Shown in pieces: positions 16,179-24,181 of a stretch of DNA of 26,316 nt; positions within the stretch are counted from its first letter, which is position 1, and every line of letters begins with the position of its first letter. Position numbers and translations under genes: made by a program. The DNA is from Bacteroidales bacterium (lineage in GTDB: Bacteria > Bacteroidota > Bacteroidia > Bacteroidales > GCA-2748055), in assembly GCA_023135025.1 (NCBI GenBank), contig JAGLTY010000003.1, positions 1 to 26,316 on the forward strand. The letters run 5' to 3'. The notes under the pieces are model-generated. The model did not search any database, had not been told where the DNA came from, and worked only from the letters and a program-made list of their open reading frames with translations.

Positions 16179-16273
16179 GCATATAAATATAACTTGTTCT
16201 GGCTTGGTGCCATCGTCTTTTAGTACGTACCCCGGTCTGTTTTAGTATGCAAAGCGACCATTATTTTTCATCT

Positions 16274-19200
16274 TTACCTGGCGATGATCAGTTTTCCGGC
16301 CGATGAGGCGACCTCTCCTTCATCTGTGCTCAGTGTGGCCCTGTAGATATATACTCCGCCCCCCATTGCAGCCCCCCCTGAGGAGGTACCATCCCACATC
16401 ACCGGTTCCAGCCTGTATCCGGGCGAGTCGATCTGACTGTCGATGATCCGGACCATCTCACCGGAGAGGTTGTGGATGGTCAGCACCAGTCTCAGGTTGC
16501 TGTCGGGCCGGTTGTGCGTTATACTGAACCAGGTGCGGTCGAAAAAGGGATTGGGGTAGTTGAATATCTGTTCCATCAGCATCTCTTCCGATTCCACTAC
16601 CACAAAATCGAGGCTCGATTCGGTCGAATTGTTATGGATATCCCAGATCTTTACAGTGACCGTATGGGCTCCCGGCTCCAGATTGCTGTAGGGGTACCTG
16701 ATGACGCCTGAATTGTAGCTGTCGATATTGGCCTGGTAAAATTCGTTTAGAATCACAGAGTTGATCCGGTCGTCATTCAGGGTGGCTGTCAGGTCGTGAC
16801 CAATGCCGTTCCCGGTGGTGTTGATGCCATAGTTGTCCGAAACATATGCCAGCAGCTCCGGATGGGGATCGGTGATTCCACCCGAAACAAAAAAGGAGTC
16901 ATTTATAAAGAGATCAATCACTGGAAGTTCATTGTCAGTGACATTGTCAGTCCCGATCCCCCCTACAATGAAACCTTCAAATGACCCATGGGCATCACTC
17001 TCCTGGTTGTTGCTGTAGTAGCTGATCTTCCCGGGGCCGTAGGCATAGTTGATATCCTTGGGAATGTAGAATCCAAAACTGAACCGTCCATCGGTCACCG
17101 TGGCCTCCCCGCTGTAGAGGATATTGTTTCTGGCCGTGAAAGTAAATGCCGATCCGCCATCATTGGAGAGGGTCTCTACCGTTCTCATTTTATCGAACAC
17201 TTTGGGGTAGACCACGCCGTTGAAACTGTTCATGAACTGGCTCTCTTCACTCTCCAGGTGTCCCGCCACGGTCACCCACTGGAAGGCGGAGAGTGTATCG
17301 TTCTCCTGGGATGCGGCAGTGCCATTGATGGAGTCGGTCACCACCCTGTGCCTGGGATAGGTGAGTCGCAGTGAGGGATCTCCCAGTAGTGTAAAATTAC
17401 GTTTATTGATCCCCGCTCCTGTATTGTTTTTGCTGTATATGATGATATCGCCCAATCGATGGTTCTGCTGATTGGCATCCTTCTCAAACGCCACCTCAAA
17501 GAATCTTTCATTAAGTGCATGGTTGGGACCCGAATAGACCAGCCGGGTGGTGGTAAACAGGCCAATACCACCCCCTTCAGTGTTGAGAAGCACATGTTCT
17601 CCTGCGGTGGTTACCTCCAGGTCCTCCGAACGATCGTACTCGTCATACCTGCTGAATTCGCAGGTGGCTGTTATAAAGAGCGGCAGCATCTCTTTGTTGC
17701 TCCAGGAGCGGATATCATTTGAGGTGATGATCTTTTCATGGGCAAGTCCCTGGGTTCCGCCATGACCGGTATAATTGATGATCAGTGCACCCCGGTTTAC
17801 CTGGTCGTTGAAGGCTCTGGTTACATCGGGATAACTGGTACCGGTCGAGAGCTCCTCCTGCGGATAGGCATCCAGGTAGATCTTATTGATATTGTATGCC
17901 GGGTAGTGGTCCGTCACATAGGTTGCCAGTTCATCGGCCTGCCGCATATGAATGTTGGCATCTTCATCGTCGCCGATAAAGCAGAGCTGGTTTCGCCATC
18001 CGCCCTGTTTGTCCGGGTTGCTGTAACCGATAATTTTCTCCACCAGGGTTGCAGCCTCCTCACTGTCAGATGCCGGAAGGCGTCCGATCCCTATATCCAG
18101 GAGTCCGTCATACATCTGTTCATCGGTGTCGAGCAGACCATAATAATCATCGGAGACATAGGAGCTGGTGGGGGAGAGAGACTCTTCCGACTGGTAGGTG
18201 AGGATCAGGTTGGTATTGAACTGTTTCTCTTCACTACCACGGTTGTCGTACGATCCGTCGCCCATCAGGAGCAGATACCTGCAGCTGTTGCCTGTCCCGC
18301 CCGACCGGTCGTAGAACATCTTCATGAAATTGCGAATGGCTGTCACATCGGGTGTGCCGGAAGAGAATTCATTGAATACCTGCTGCTGCGTCACCACTGT
18401 TACATCCATACCATCGTTCTCCCTTCGGAATTCAGCAAGTATGTTTGCCTTTTCAAGAAAGAGCTCCGGAGTGAGAATAACCATTTCCGGATGATTTAAC
18501 CCATGCAGATCCTGGTTCTTCACCGATCCCAATCCCTCTCCGTTATAGGCGGGGGTGGGGTAGCTGCCTTCGGGCCGAAAAGCAATGAACTCCCTGTGGC
18601 CGTTGGTCTCAATGGTGAAACTGGCAACGGAACCAGCAAGCGTGTAGGCGATGTTTTGAGGGTGTCCGGGATCGGTGACCTCCCAGATGATCATACCATT
18701 GATTGCACTGTTCACCCTGAACTGACTGATATTGCCGGGTCCGGCACTTCTGGAGTCTCTGAAGGCCAGCTGGTTGCCTGAAAGTGAAAGGTTTGCTCTG
18801 CCGTTGATGGTGATGGCGTTGAGCCACCCCTCAGAGTTGGCATCGGGGCGGTTGTATGTCACTGTAACGGTTAGTTCATCCCGGGCAGGCTGATAACTGA
18901 ACTGTTTCGAGGTTTCATATGCATAGGTTGATGTGTAGTGGCTCAGATTGGTCCCGCTTACGGTGAGTGTTCCCAACAGGTCATTGTTTGCGCTTATGGA
19001 AAAGGTGGAGCTGACACCCGAACGGGCTGCAGCCACTGTCCGGATGGTTACCGGCTCCCCTTCAACTCTTCCCTCTATGTCAAAGGGATAGTTCTCTGTG
19101 AGGTTCACATTAAACAGATCGCCGTACCACTCTCTGCCCGAGTGAATCAGGTTATAGGTCTCATCTTCGTGAAAGTCGCGGAAATCATATGATGTTACAG

Positions 19201-20068
19201 TATGGGTGGCTGTCCCGGTACTTAATTCCGCATCTTCGGGGGCCTCTGCCTCTCCTTTGCTGCCGGTCAGAAAGTAATAGCCTTTCCAGGAGTAGGTGTG
19301 CAACTGGTGCAGATAGATTCCACTCCCTTCATCAAAATGCCAGCTCACCGGACCGTTGGCATAGAAGAGGATATGATCGCCCGGGCCAAACAACCCGTCC
19401 GTTCCCTTATGGATGTAAAGGGGAAGTGCCTCCAGGTCGTCTGTATACCCCTGGGAAAATTGTTCCGGGAGAAGCCTGGCGCCGGATCCGTATATCCTGA
19501 CTGTGGCCGGGTTCTGGAGACCAATCTCCTGGAGTTGCTCATAGGTCAGTTTATGTATGCCACTTTCCTCTACTGAAATCCTGTGCCAGCTACCCGAAGC
19601 CAGCATGGAATGTCCTTCCCAGCTCCCGGCAATGGCACTCTTCAGTGGTGCCAGGGGAGCTTCCTGCTCCAGATCGATCTCAAAACGATCCACCTTGTGC
19701 ACCGAACCATCGGGTTGCCTGACAAAAGGCAGAACCTTCACCATAACAAAGGATTTTCCGGCTTCCCTTTCAAGTGAGTACTCCAGCAGCGGACTCTTTT
19801 TCAGATGCGACTGATCGATTCCCCGAAGGGTTTCAGCAGCCATTTCAGTGGTTTTGGTGACCTTCACGGTTACCACCGGCAACATACCTTCTGCTGTCCA
19901 TTCTATTTTTCTGGTGAAATAAGGTAACGTATTCTCACCATCCTCGTATAATGCATTTGGAAAGAAATGATGGATATCCTTTCTATTCCACTGAATGTTA
20001 ACATCTTCAGTTTGAGAATGAAGCAGAATTACGGGGTAAATGAGTATGAGGAAAAAAAGCTTTCTCAT
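16274..20068 (-). CDS. porU: Type IX secretion system C-terminal signal peptidase/sortase PorU
   Basis: Gingipain-like (family C25) cysteine protease on the cell surface that removes the C-terminal domain (CTD) of T9SS cargo and links the cargo to an anionic lipopolysaccharide, working with PorV. 1264 residues, the usual size. A signal peptide (about 1-18) leads into N-terminal beta-rich domains. The C25 domain spans about residues 525-900, with VILTPELFLEKANILAEFRR, YLLLMGDGSYDNRG, catalytic His769 in NYTGHGGTQG and nucleophile Cys803 in ITATCEFSRYD. The end carries its own type A CTD: FNYPNPFFDRTWFSITHN, then YIYRATLSTDEGEV and a terminal GKLIIAR. The start ATG at 20068 begins the signal peptide MRKLFFLILIYPVILL. 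It is divergent from the porP/sprF-like gene. Confidence 0.95.
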   Translation of the reverse strand: MRKLFFLILIYPVILLHSQTEDVNIQWNRKDIHHFFPNALYEDGENTLPYFTRKIEWTAEGMLPVVTVKVTKTTEMAAETLRGIDQSHLKKSPLLEYSLEREAGKSFVMVKVLPFVRQPDGSVHKVDRFEIDLEQEAPLAPLKSAIAGSWEGHSMLASGSWHRISVEESGIHKLTYEQLQEIGLQNPATVRIYGSGARLLPEQFSQGYTDDLEALPLYIHKGTDGLFGPGDHILFYANGPVSWHFDEGSGIYLHQLHTYSWKGYYFLTGSKGEAEAPEDAELSTGTATHTVTSYDFRDFHEDETYNLIHSGREWYGDLFNVNLTENYPFDIEGRVEGEPVTIRTVAAARSGVSSTFSISANNDLLGTLTVSGTNLSHYTSTYAYETSKQFSYQPARDELTVTVTYNRPDANSEGWLNAITINGRANLSLSGNQLAFRDSRSAGPGNISQFRVNSAINGMIIWEVTDPGHPQNIAYTLAGSVASFTIETNGHREFIAFRPEGSYPTPAYNGEGLGSVKNQDLHGLNHPEMVILTPELFLEKANILAEFRRENDGMDVTVVTQQQVFNEFSSGTPDVTAIRNFMKMFYDRSGGTGNSCRYLLLMGDGSYDNRGSEEKQFNTNLILTYQSEESLSPTSSYVSDDYYGLLDTDEQMYDGLLDIGIGRLPASDSEEAATLVEKIIGYSNPDKQGGWRNQLCFIGDDEDANIHMRQADELATYVTDHYPAYNINKIYLDAYPQEELSTGTSYPDVTRAFNDQVNRGALIINYTGHGGTQGLAHEKIITSNDIRSWSNKEMLPLFITATCEFSRYDEYDRSEDLEVTTAGEHVLLNTEGGGIGLFTTTRLVYSGPNHALNERFFEVAFEKDANQQNHRLGDIIIYSKNNTGAGINKRNFTLLGDPSLRLTYPRHRVVTDSINGTAASQENDTLSAFQWVTVAGHLESEESQFMNSFNGVVYPKVFDKMRTVETLSNDGGSAFTFTARNNILYSGEATVTDGRFSFGFYIPKDINYAYGPGKISYYSNNQESDAHGSFEGFIVGGIGTDNVTDNELPVIDLFINDSFFVSGGITDPHPELLAYVSDNYGINTTGNGIGHDLTATLNDDRINSVILNEFYQANIDSYNSGVIRYPYSNLEPGAHTVTVKIWDIHNNSTESSLDFVVVESEEMLMEQIFNYPNPFFDRTWFSITHNRPDSNLRLVLTIHNLSGEMVRIIDSQIDSPGYRLEPVMWDGTSSGGAAMGGGVYIYRATLSTDEGEVASSAGKLIIAR

Positions 20069-20133
20069 AAAAAAAGTATAAACAGCTGCTAAAATATGTA
20101 TTTAAACGTTGAATTTGACGTTCATAGTATGTA

Positions 20134-20169
20134 ATCCTTACAAAACAGCAGGCTATTTTTTGTAAGGAT
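20134..20169. repeat. Perfect 12-bp inverted repeat between porU and porP/sprF
   Basis: ATCCTTACAAAA at 20134-20145 is repeated as its exact reverse complement TTTTGTAAGGAT at 20158-20169, with a 12-base spacer. It lies centrally between the start codons of the divergent porU and porP/sprF-like genes (about 65 and 41 bases from them). It could be an operator for a dimeric regulator or a DNA/RNA hairpin. A terminator is unlikely between two divergent starts. Confidence 0.7.
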
Positions 20170-20210
20170 GTCAGGGTGTTAGAATATTAGACTATAATAA
20201 CAGAATTGAG

Positions 20211-21197
20211 GTGAGGAAGGTTGCAAAAGAACATAGCATTTTGGTGGGGATGGCAGGAGTACTGCTTATCCTCTCTACCGATGCTGCTGCACAGGATCCA
20301 GCATTCTCGCAATTCTATGCCAACCCCCTTTATATGAATCCTGCCATGGCCGGTGTGGAGGGCCCTGCGAAGGTCTACCTGGGATATCGGAATCAGTGGC
20401 CGGGAGCCACCAGTCCATATGTAACATATCACGCTTCCTTCGAACAGTATATAGAACCCCTGCAGGGCGGGGTGGGAATCCATATAAACAACGACCGGCA
20501 GGGCGGAGGGGTTTTCAATACACTTTCGCTGGATGCCATCTATGCATATCACCTGCAGGTCTCCTCAGATCTGATGATAACCGGCGGGTTCCAGGCTTCG
20601 GTGGGGCAGAGGAACATGGATCCCACTGATCTGGTACTTCCCTCAGATCTTGCCGGGGCAGGTATAACCACACTTACACCCTATTCAAAGTTATTTCCTG
20701 ATTTTGCAGTGGGATTTGGAGGATTTTATAAGAGCTTATATGGTGGGGTTGCTGTTCATCACCTGTTGGAGCCATATTCGTCTCCTTCTGAGGATCCGAA
20801 TACCAGGTTGTCGAGGAGATATACAGCCCACCTGGGGGCCATCATTCCTGTATATGAAAGAAGGCTGGGTAAGGAGGTATTGCAGCTCTCGCCCAATCTG
20901 GTGTTTATTCAGCAGGATATTTATCAACAATTGAATTATGGATTGGAGGTACTTTACAGGGGGATTATTATTGGAACCTGGTTCCGTCAGGACCTACTGT
21001 TCTCTTATGGTACAGCAATCTTCTCAGCAGGCTATAGTACCGGCCAGTTCAGGATCCGGTACAGTTATGATGCCAAACTCTCACCACCCGATTTGCATAT
21101 ACCCACACTTGGGGCGCATGAGTTATCGATGGTGGTAATATTTGAAAACCTAAACAAATCAACGAAACACAGGGCAATAAAATGTCCTAAAATTTAG
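20211..21197 (+). CDS. PorP/SprF family type IX secretion membrane protein
   Basis: 328 residues. The GTG start at 20211 gives a complete signal peptide (MRKVAKEHSILVGMAGVLLI, cleaved near DAAAQ). The mature N-terminus, DPAFSQFYANPLYMNPAMAG, is the hallmark of PorP/SprF proteins. The rest is a predicted outer-membrane barrel with repeated GG- and aromatic-rich strands and a C-terminal ELSMVVIFENL. Family members work with T9SS, either as a core component (PorP) or helping secrete a particular partner (SprF with SprB). The usual partner of a SprF, a giant adhesin, is not in the window. An ATG at 20250 is a possible but poorer start, as it removes the charged n-region. It is divergent from porU and followed by gldJ. 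Confidence 0.88.
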   Translation: MRKVAKEHSILVGMAGVLLILSTDAAAQDPAFSQFYANPLYMNPAMAGVEGPAKVYLGYRNQWPGATSPYVTYHASFEQYIEPLQGGVGIHINNDRQGGGVFNTLSLDAIYAYHLQVSSDLMITGGFQASVGQRNMDPTDLVLPSDLAGAGITTLTPYSKLFPDFAVGFGGFYKSLYGGVAVHHLLEPYSSPSEDPNTRLSRRYTAHLGAIIPVYERRLGKEVLQLSPNLVFIQQDIYQQLNYGLEVLYRGIIIGTWFRQDLLFSYGTAIFSAGYSTGQFRIRYSYDAKLSPPDLHIPTLGAHELSMVVIFENLNKSTKHRAIKCPKI

Positions 21198-21198
21198 T

Positions 21199-21206
21199 TA
21201 CTTTTG
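21199..21206 (+). promoter_or_regulatory. Bacteroidota -7 element for gldJ
   Basis: TACTTTTG, a perfect TAnnTTTG, begins two bases after the porP/sprF stop codon and 57 bases before the gldJ ATG. It suggests that gldJ can be transcribed separately from the porP/sprF-like gene. No good -33 element is visible. Confidence 0.45.
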
Positions 21207-21263
21207 TTAGACGTTTCTTTAATATTTATTTTAGTCAAGTTTATAATTGAAAAATACGAAGCC

Positions 21264-22748
21264 ATGAAAATGATGATGAGACTGTTCCCTGTATTGCTTA
21301 TTGCACTGATGCTTTGGGGATGTGGAGGAAAGGATGTAACCTCATCAGGCAATGTCTCAACAACCACCGGATGGGATTACAATGACCCGGAAAACGGAGG
21401 GTTTGAGGTAATGACTGCCTCGGAGCAGGAGACCGGCCCGGGTCTGACCCTGATTGAAGGAGGTACCTTCACAATGGGAAAGACACAGGATGATGTGCTG
21501 TATGACTGGAACAATATGCCCCGCAGGGTAACCATCAGCTCCTTTTATATGGATATCACTGAAGTTCGCAATGTGGACTACAGGGAGTATATCAACTGGT
21601 TGAGCCGTGTATTTGGGATGAATAATCCCCAGGTAGTGAGAGCTGCCTTGCCCGATACACTGGTCTGGCGCGATCCCATGGCCTATAATGAGCCTTATGT
21701 GGAGTACTACTATCGTCATCCCTCATTTAATGAGTATCCCGTTGTGGGCGTTAACTGGCTCCAGGCACAGGATTACTGCATTTGGAGGACCGACAGGGTC
21801 AATGAGATGTTACTGGTGGATATGGGCCATATCGAACTATCGACAGACCAGCAGGATGAAAGAAATTTCAATACTGAGGCCTATATTTATGGTCTTTACA
21901 CCCCCAATATTATTAATCCCCAACCAAGCCTTAATCCCAATATAGAATCGCGGCTGATCAATATGGAAGATGGGATCTTACTGCCCAGGTACAGACTCCC
22001 TACCGAAGCGGAGTGGGAATATGCTGCCCTTGGTCTTATTGGAAACACGGTGGATGAGCTGTTGTGGGAGCGCAGAACCTATCCATGGAACGGACATAAC
22101 CTCAGAAATGATAATCCCAGGGATATGGGAAAAATGCGTGCAAACTTTGTAAGGGGTAAGGGTGATATGATGGGTATGGCCGGAAGCCTGAATGACGGAG
22201 GCTCTATTACAGTTCCCGTAAAGTCTTACTGGCCCAACGATTATGGTCTTTACTGCATGGCAGGAAACGTAAATGAGTGGGTTCAGGATGTTTATCGTCC
22301 CCTCTCATCGCAGGATGTATCGGATTTCAGGCCCTTCAGGGGAAACCAGTTTGATCAGATGTCCATTGATGCCAACGGATCTCCAATGATCGACAGTCTC
22401 GGACGCCTGCAAAGAGAGCCCGTTTCAGAAGCAGATTTGGAAGGGCGCCTTAACTATCGTAAATCTGATTACCGGAACTATAAGGATGGTGACATTGAAT
22501 CGGTGTTTGAAACAGGTGAGAAGAGCCAGGACACATATACAGGTACCAGCAGCATGTATATCAACACCGAAACAGAGAGGATGTCGTTGTTGAGTGATGA
22601 GACCAGGGTCTATAAAGGTGGATCGTGGAAGGACAGGGCCTACTGGATGAGTCCTGGTGAACGACGCTTCCTGATTGAAACTGAAGCAAAGGAAGACCTT
22701 GGGTTCCGATGTGCTATGATCCGTGTGGGAACACCAACTGGATTCTAA
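21264..22748 (+). CDS. gldJ: Gliding motility lipoprotein GldJ (formylglycine-generating-enzyme fold)
   Basis: Outer-membrane lipoprotein of the gliding/T9SS machinery, paralogous to GldK/PorK. 494 residues. The signal peptide MKMMMRLFPVLLIALM ends in a lipobox with Cys20 (LWGC). The rest is one SUMF1/FGE-sulfatase-type domain: GLTLIEGGTFTMGKTQDDV, SSFYMDITEVRNVDYREYIN, YPVVGVNWLQAQDYCIW, RYRLPTEAEWEYAALG, YGLYCMAGNVNEWVQDVY and the C-terminal VYKGGSW...LGFRCA. The segments ETGPGLTLIEGGTFTMG and ALPDTLVWRD fit GldJ better than GldK/PorK, whose equivalent region I recall as reading more like GMVFIKRGSF. I chose the ATG at 21264 because it starts the lipoprotein signal; the upstream in-frame start at 21204 adds 20 unrelated residues. 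GldK remains the alternative. Confidence 0.82.
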   Translation: MKMMMRLFPVLLIALMLWGCGGKDVTSSGNVSTTTGWDYNDPENGGFEVMTASEQETGPGLTLIEGGTFTMGKTQDDVLYDWNNMPRRVTISSFYMDITEVRNVDYREYINWLSRVFGMNNPQVVRAALPDTLVWRDPMAYNEPYVEYYYRHPSFNEYPVVGVNWLQAQDYCIWRTDRVNEMLLVDMGHIELSTDQQDERNFNTEAYIYGLYTPNIINPQPSLNPNIESRLINMEDGILLPRYRLPTEAEWEYAALGLIGNTVDELLWERRTYPWNGHNLRNDNPRDMGKMRANFVRGKGDMMGMAGSLNDGGSITVPVKSYWPNDYGLYCMAGNVNEWVQDVYRPLSSQDVSDFRPFRGNQFDQMSIDANGSPMIDSLGRLQREPVSEADLEGRLNYRKSDYRNYKDGDIESVFETGEKSQDTYTGTSSMYINTETERMSLLSDETRVYKGGSWKDRAYWMSPGERRFLIETEAKEDLGFRCAMIRVGTPTGF

Positions 22749-22823
22749 AGATTCATTAATCAAAGTATATCCGGGGGCTGTTTCTTTTGAGAAGCGGCCT
22801 CTGTTTTTATCTGCCCAATCAGG

Positions 22824-24125
22824 ATGTTCACAGAACAGATTTATCAGGAGTTTCTTCGATCCACAGGTATATGTACCGATACACGTCGGGAGGCTGAGGG
22901 TTCTCTGTTCTTTGCCCTTCGGGGAGAACAATTTGACGGAAACAGGTTTGTGGAAGATGCATTGAACAAGGGGTGCAGACTGGCCATTACTGAGAGAAAG
23001 GATTTGGAGGGATTCGCAAGGGTTGTGGTGGTCCCATCTGTCCTTGAACAATTACAGAAGCTGGCCAACCATCATCGCATGCTGGTTGCACCCCGGCTTG
23101 TGGCCATTACCGGCAGCAATGGAAAAACAACCACAAAGGAGCTGTTGGCGTCGGTACTTTCATCCGGATATAGCCTGATCGCCACCAGGGGAAATCTGAA
23201 CAACCATATTGGTGTGCCGCTTACACTGCTTACACTGAACAGTGAGCAGGTTGCTGTTGTTGAAATGGGCGCCAATCATCCCGGAGAGATCGCTGAATTG
23301 GCCAGGATTGCAGCCCCGGATGTGGGATTGATTACCAATGTGGGGAAGGCCCACCTGGAGGGATTTGGTTCCCTGCAGGGAGTGCTCGATGCCAAGGGTG
23401 AACTCTATGGTTACCTGGCTGCCCATGGAGGGAAAGCCATCATCGATGGTGGGGATCAGTTGTTAATCAGAAAAGCAGGAGAGATTGGTGTGGAGAGCGA
23501 AGTGATCGCTCCCGGGGGAGATCTGCCGGTGGTAGTAAGGTTGGTGAGACAGATACCTTTTCTTGAGGTGGAGATGGTGCTGGGGGATGAGGTCTATCCC
23601 TTTTCTACCAAACTGGTGGGGGCCTACAACCTCCAAAATATCCTGCTTGCAGCAGGGACAGGATTACATTTTGGAATTGCCGCGGGTGACATCGCAGATG
23701 CCATATCGGGATATCTTCCCGAAAACCAGAGATCCCAGATGGTTGAAGGAGGGCGAAACAGTGTGGTTCTGGACTCTTACAATGCCAATCCCAGCAGCAT
23801 GCGAGAGGCCATTGGAGGATTGATGAACTATGCCACATCTCCAACCATGTTAATACTTGGGGATATGGCAGAACTGGGCGACGCTTCAAACCAGGAGCAC
23901 AGGGAACTGGTTCAATGGATCGGTACCCTGAATGTGGACCGGGTATTGCTGACAGGACCAAATTTTTATGAAGTATGTGAACCTTCCAACAGTATAACTG
24001 TTTTCAGGGGGAGGAGTGAACTGGAAGCTTTTCTAAGGAAGGAGAAGCCTGAAGGGTATTATATCCTGCTGAAAGGGAGCCGGGTGATGGAGCTGGAACG
24101 CCTCAGACCTCTTCTGGTTGACTAA
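22824..24125 (+). CDS. murF: UDP-N-acetylmuramoyl-tripeptide--D-alanyl-D-alanine ligase
   Basis: Adds D-Ala-D-Ala to the UDP-MurNAc-tripeptide, the last cytoplasmic step of peptidoglycan precursor assembly, using ATP. 433 residues, the normal length. The N-terminal substrate domain (STGICTDTRREAEGSLFFAL) is followed by the ATP-binding P-loop AITGSNGKTTTKE at residues 94-106, then RGNLNNHIGVPLTLL, AVVEMGANHPGEIAELA, ITNVGKAHLEGFGS and the C-terminal domain with VLDSYNANPSSMREAI and LGDMAELG. It starts 75 bases after gldJ with no obvious promoter of its own, so it may be read through from gldJ. It converges with the acyl-CoA synthetase gene, with a hairpin between the two stops. Confidence 0.96.
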   Translation: MFTEQIYQEFLRSTGICTDTRREAEGSLFFALRGEQFDGNRFVEDALNKGCRLAITERKDLEGFARVVVVPSVLEQLQKLANHHRMLVAPRLVAITGSNGKTTTKELLASVLSSGYSLIATRGNLNNHIGVPLTLLTLNSEQVAVVEMGANHPGEIAELARIAAPDVGLITNVGKAHLEGFGSLQGVLDAKGELYGYLAAHGGKAIIDGGDQLLIRKAGEIGVESEVIAPGGDLPVVVRLVRQIPFLEVEMVLGDEVYPFSTKLVGAYNLQNILLAAGTGLHFGIAAGDIADAISGYLPENQRSQMVEGGRNSVVLDSYNANPSSMREAIGGLMNYATSPTMLILGDMAELGDASNQEHRELVQWIGTLNVDRVLLTGPNFYEVCEPSNSITVFRGRSELEAFLRKEKPEGYYILLKGSRVMELERLRPLLVD

Positions 24126-24128
24126 ACA

Positions 24129-24146
24129 CCAGGTTTGAGAACCTGG
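24129..24146. terminator. Short hairpin between convergent murF and acyl-CoA synthetase
   Basis: CCAGGTT, loop TGAG, AACCTGG: a perfect 7-bp stem with a 4-base loop, placed between two converging stop codons. No U-tract follows on either strand, so it is at best a weak intrinsic terminator. A second small stem AAAGG-GACT-CCTTT lies at about 24168-24181. Confidence 0.45.
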
Positions 24147-24181
24147 ATCACCTGCTCTCTAACGTTTAAAGGGACTCCTTT

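Noticed and set aside
17738..18499. 253-codon plus-strand frame inside porU
   Set aside because: Antisense to the catalytic C25 domain of PorU. Apparent hydrophobic runs arise from the complementary reading of conserved porU codons.
20134..20169. Inverted repeat as an intrinsic terminator or insertion-sequence end
   Set aside because: It lies between two divergent start regions with no gene ending there, and no transposase or target duplication is nearby. Kept instead as a possible operator.
21264..22748. Possible formylglycine-generating enzyme or sulfatase-maturation gene
   Set aside because: The lipoprotein signal, the GldJ-like segments and the neighbourhood of porU/porV fit the gliding lipoprotein; no sulfatase gene is nearby.
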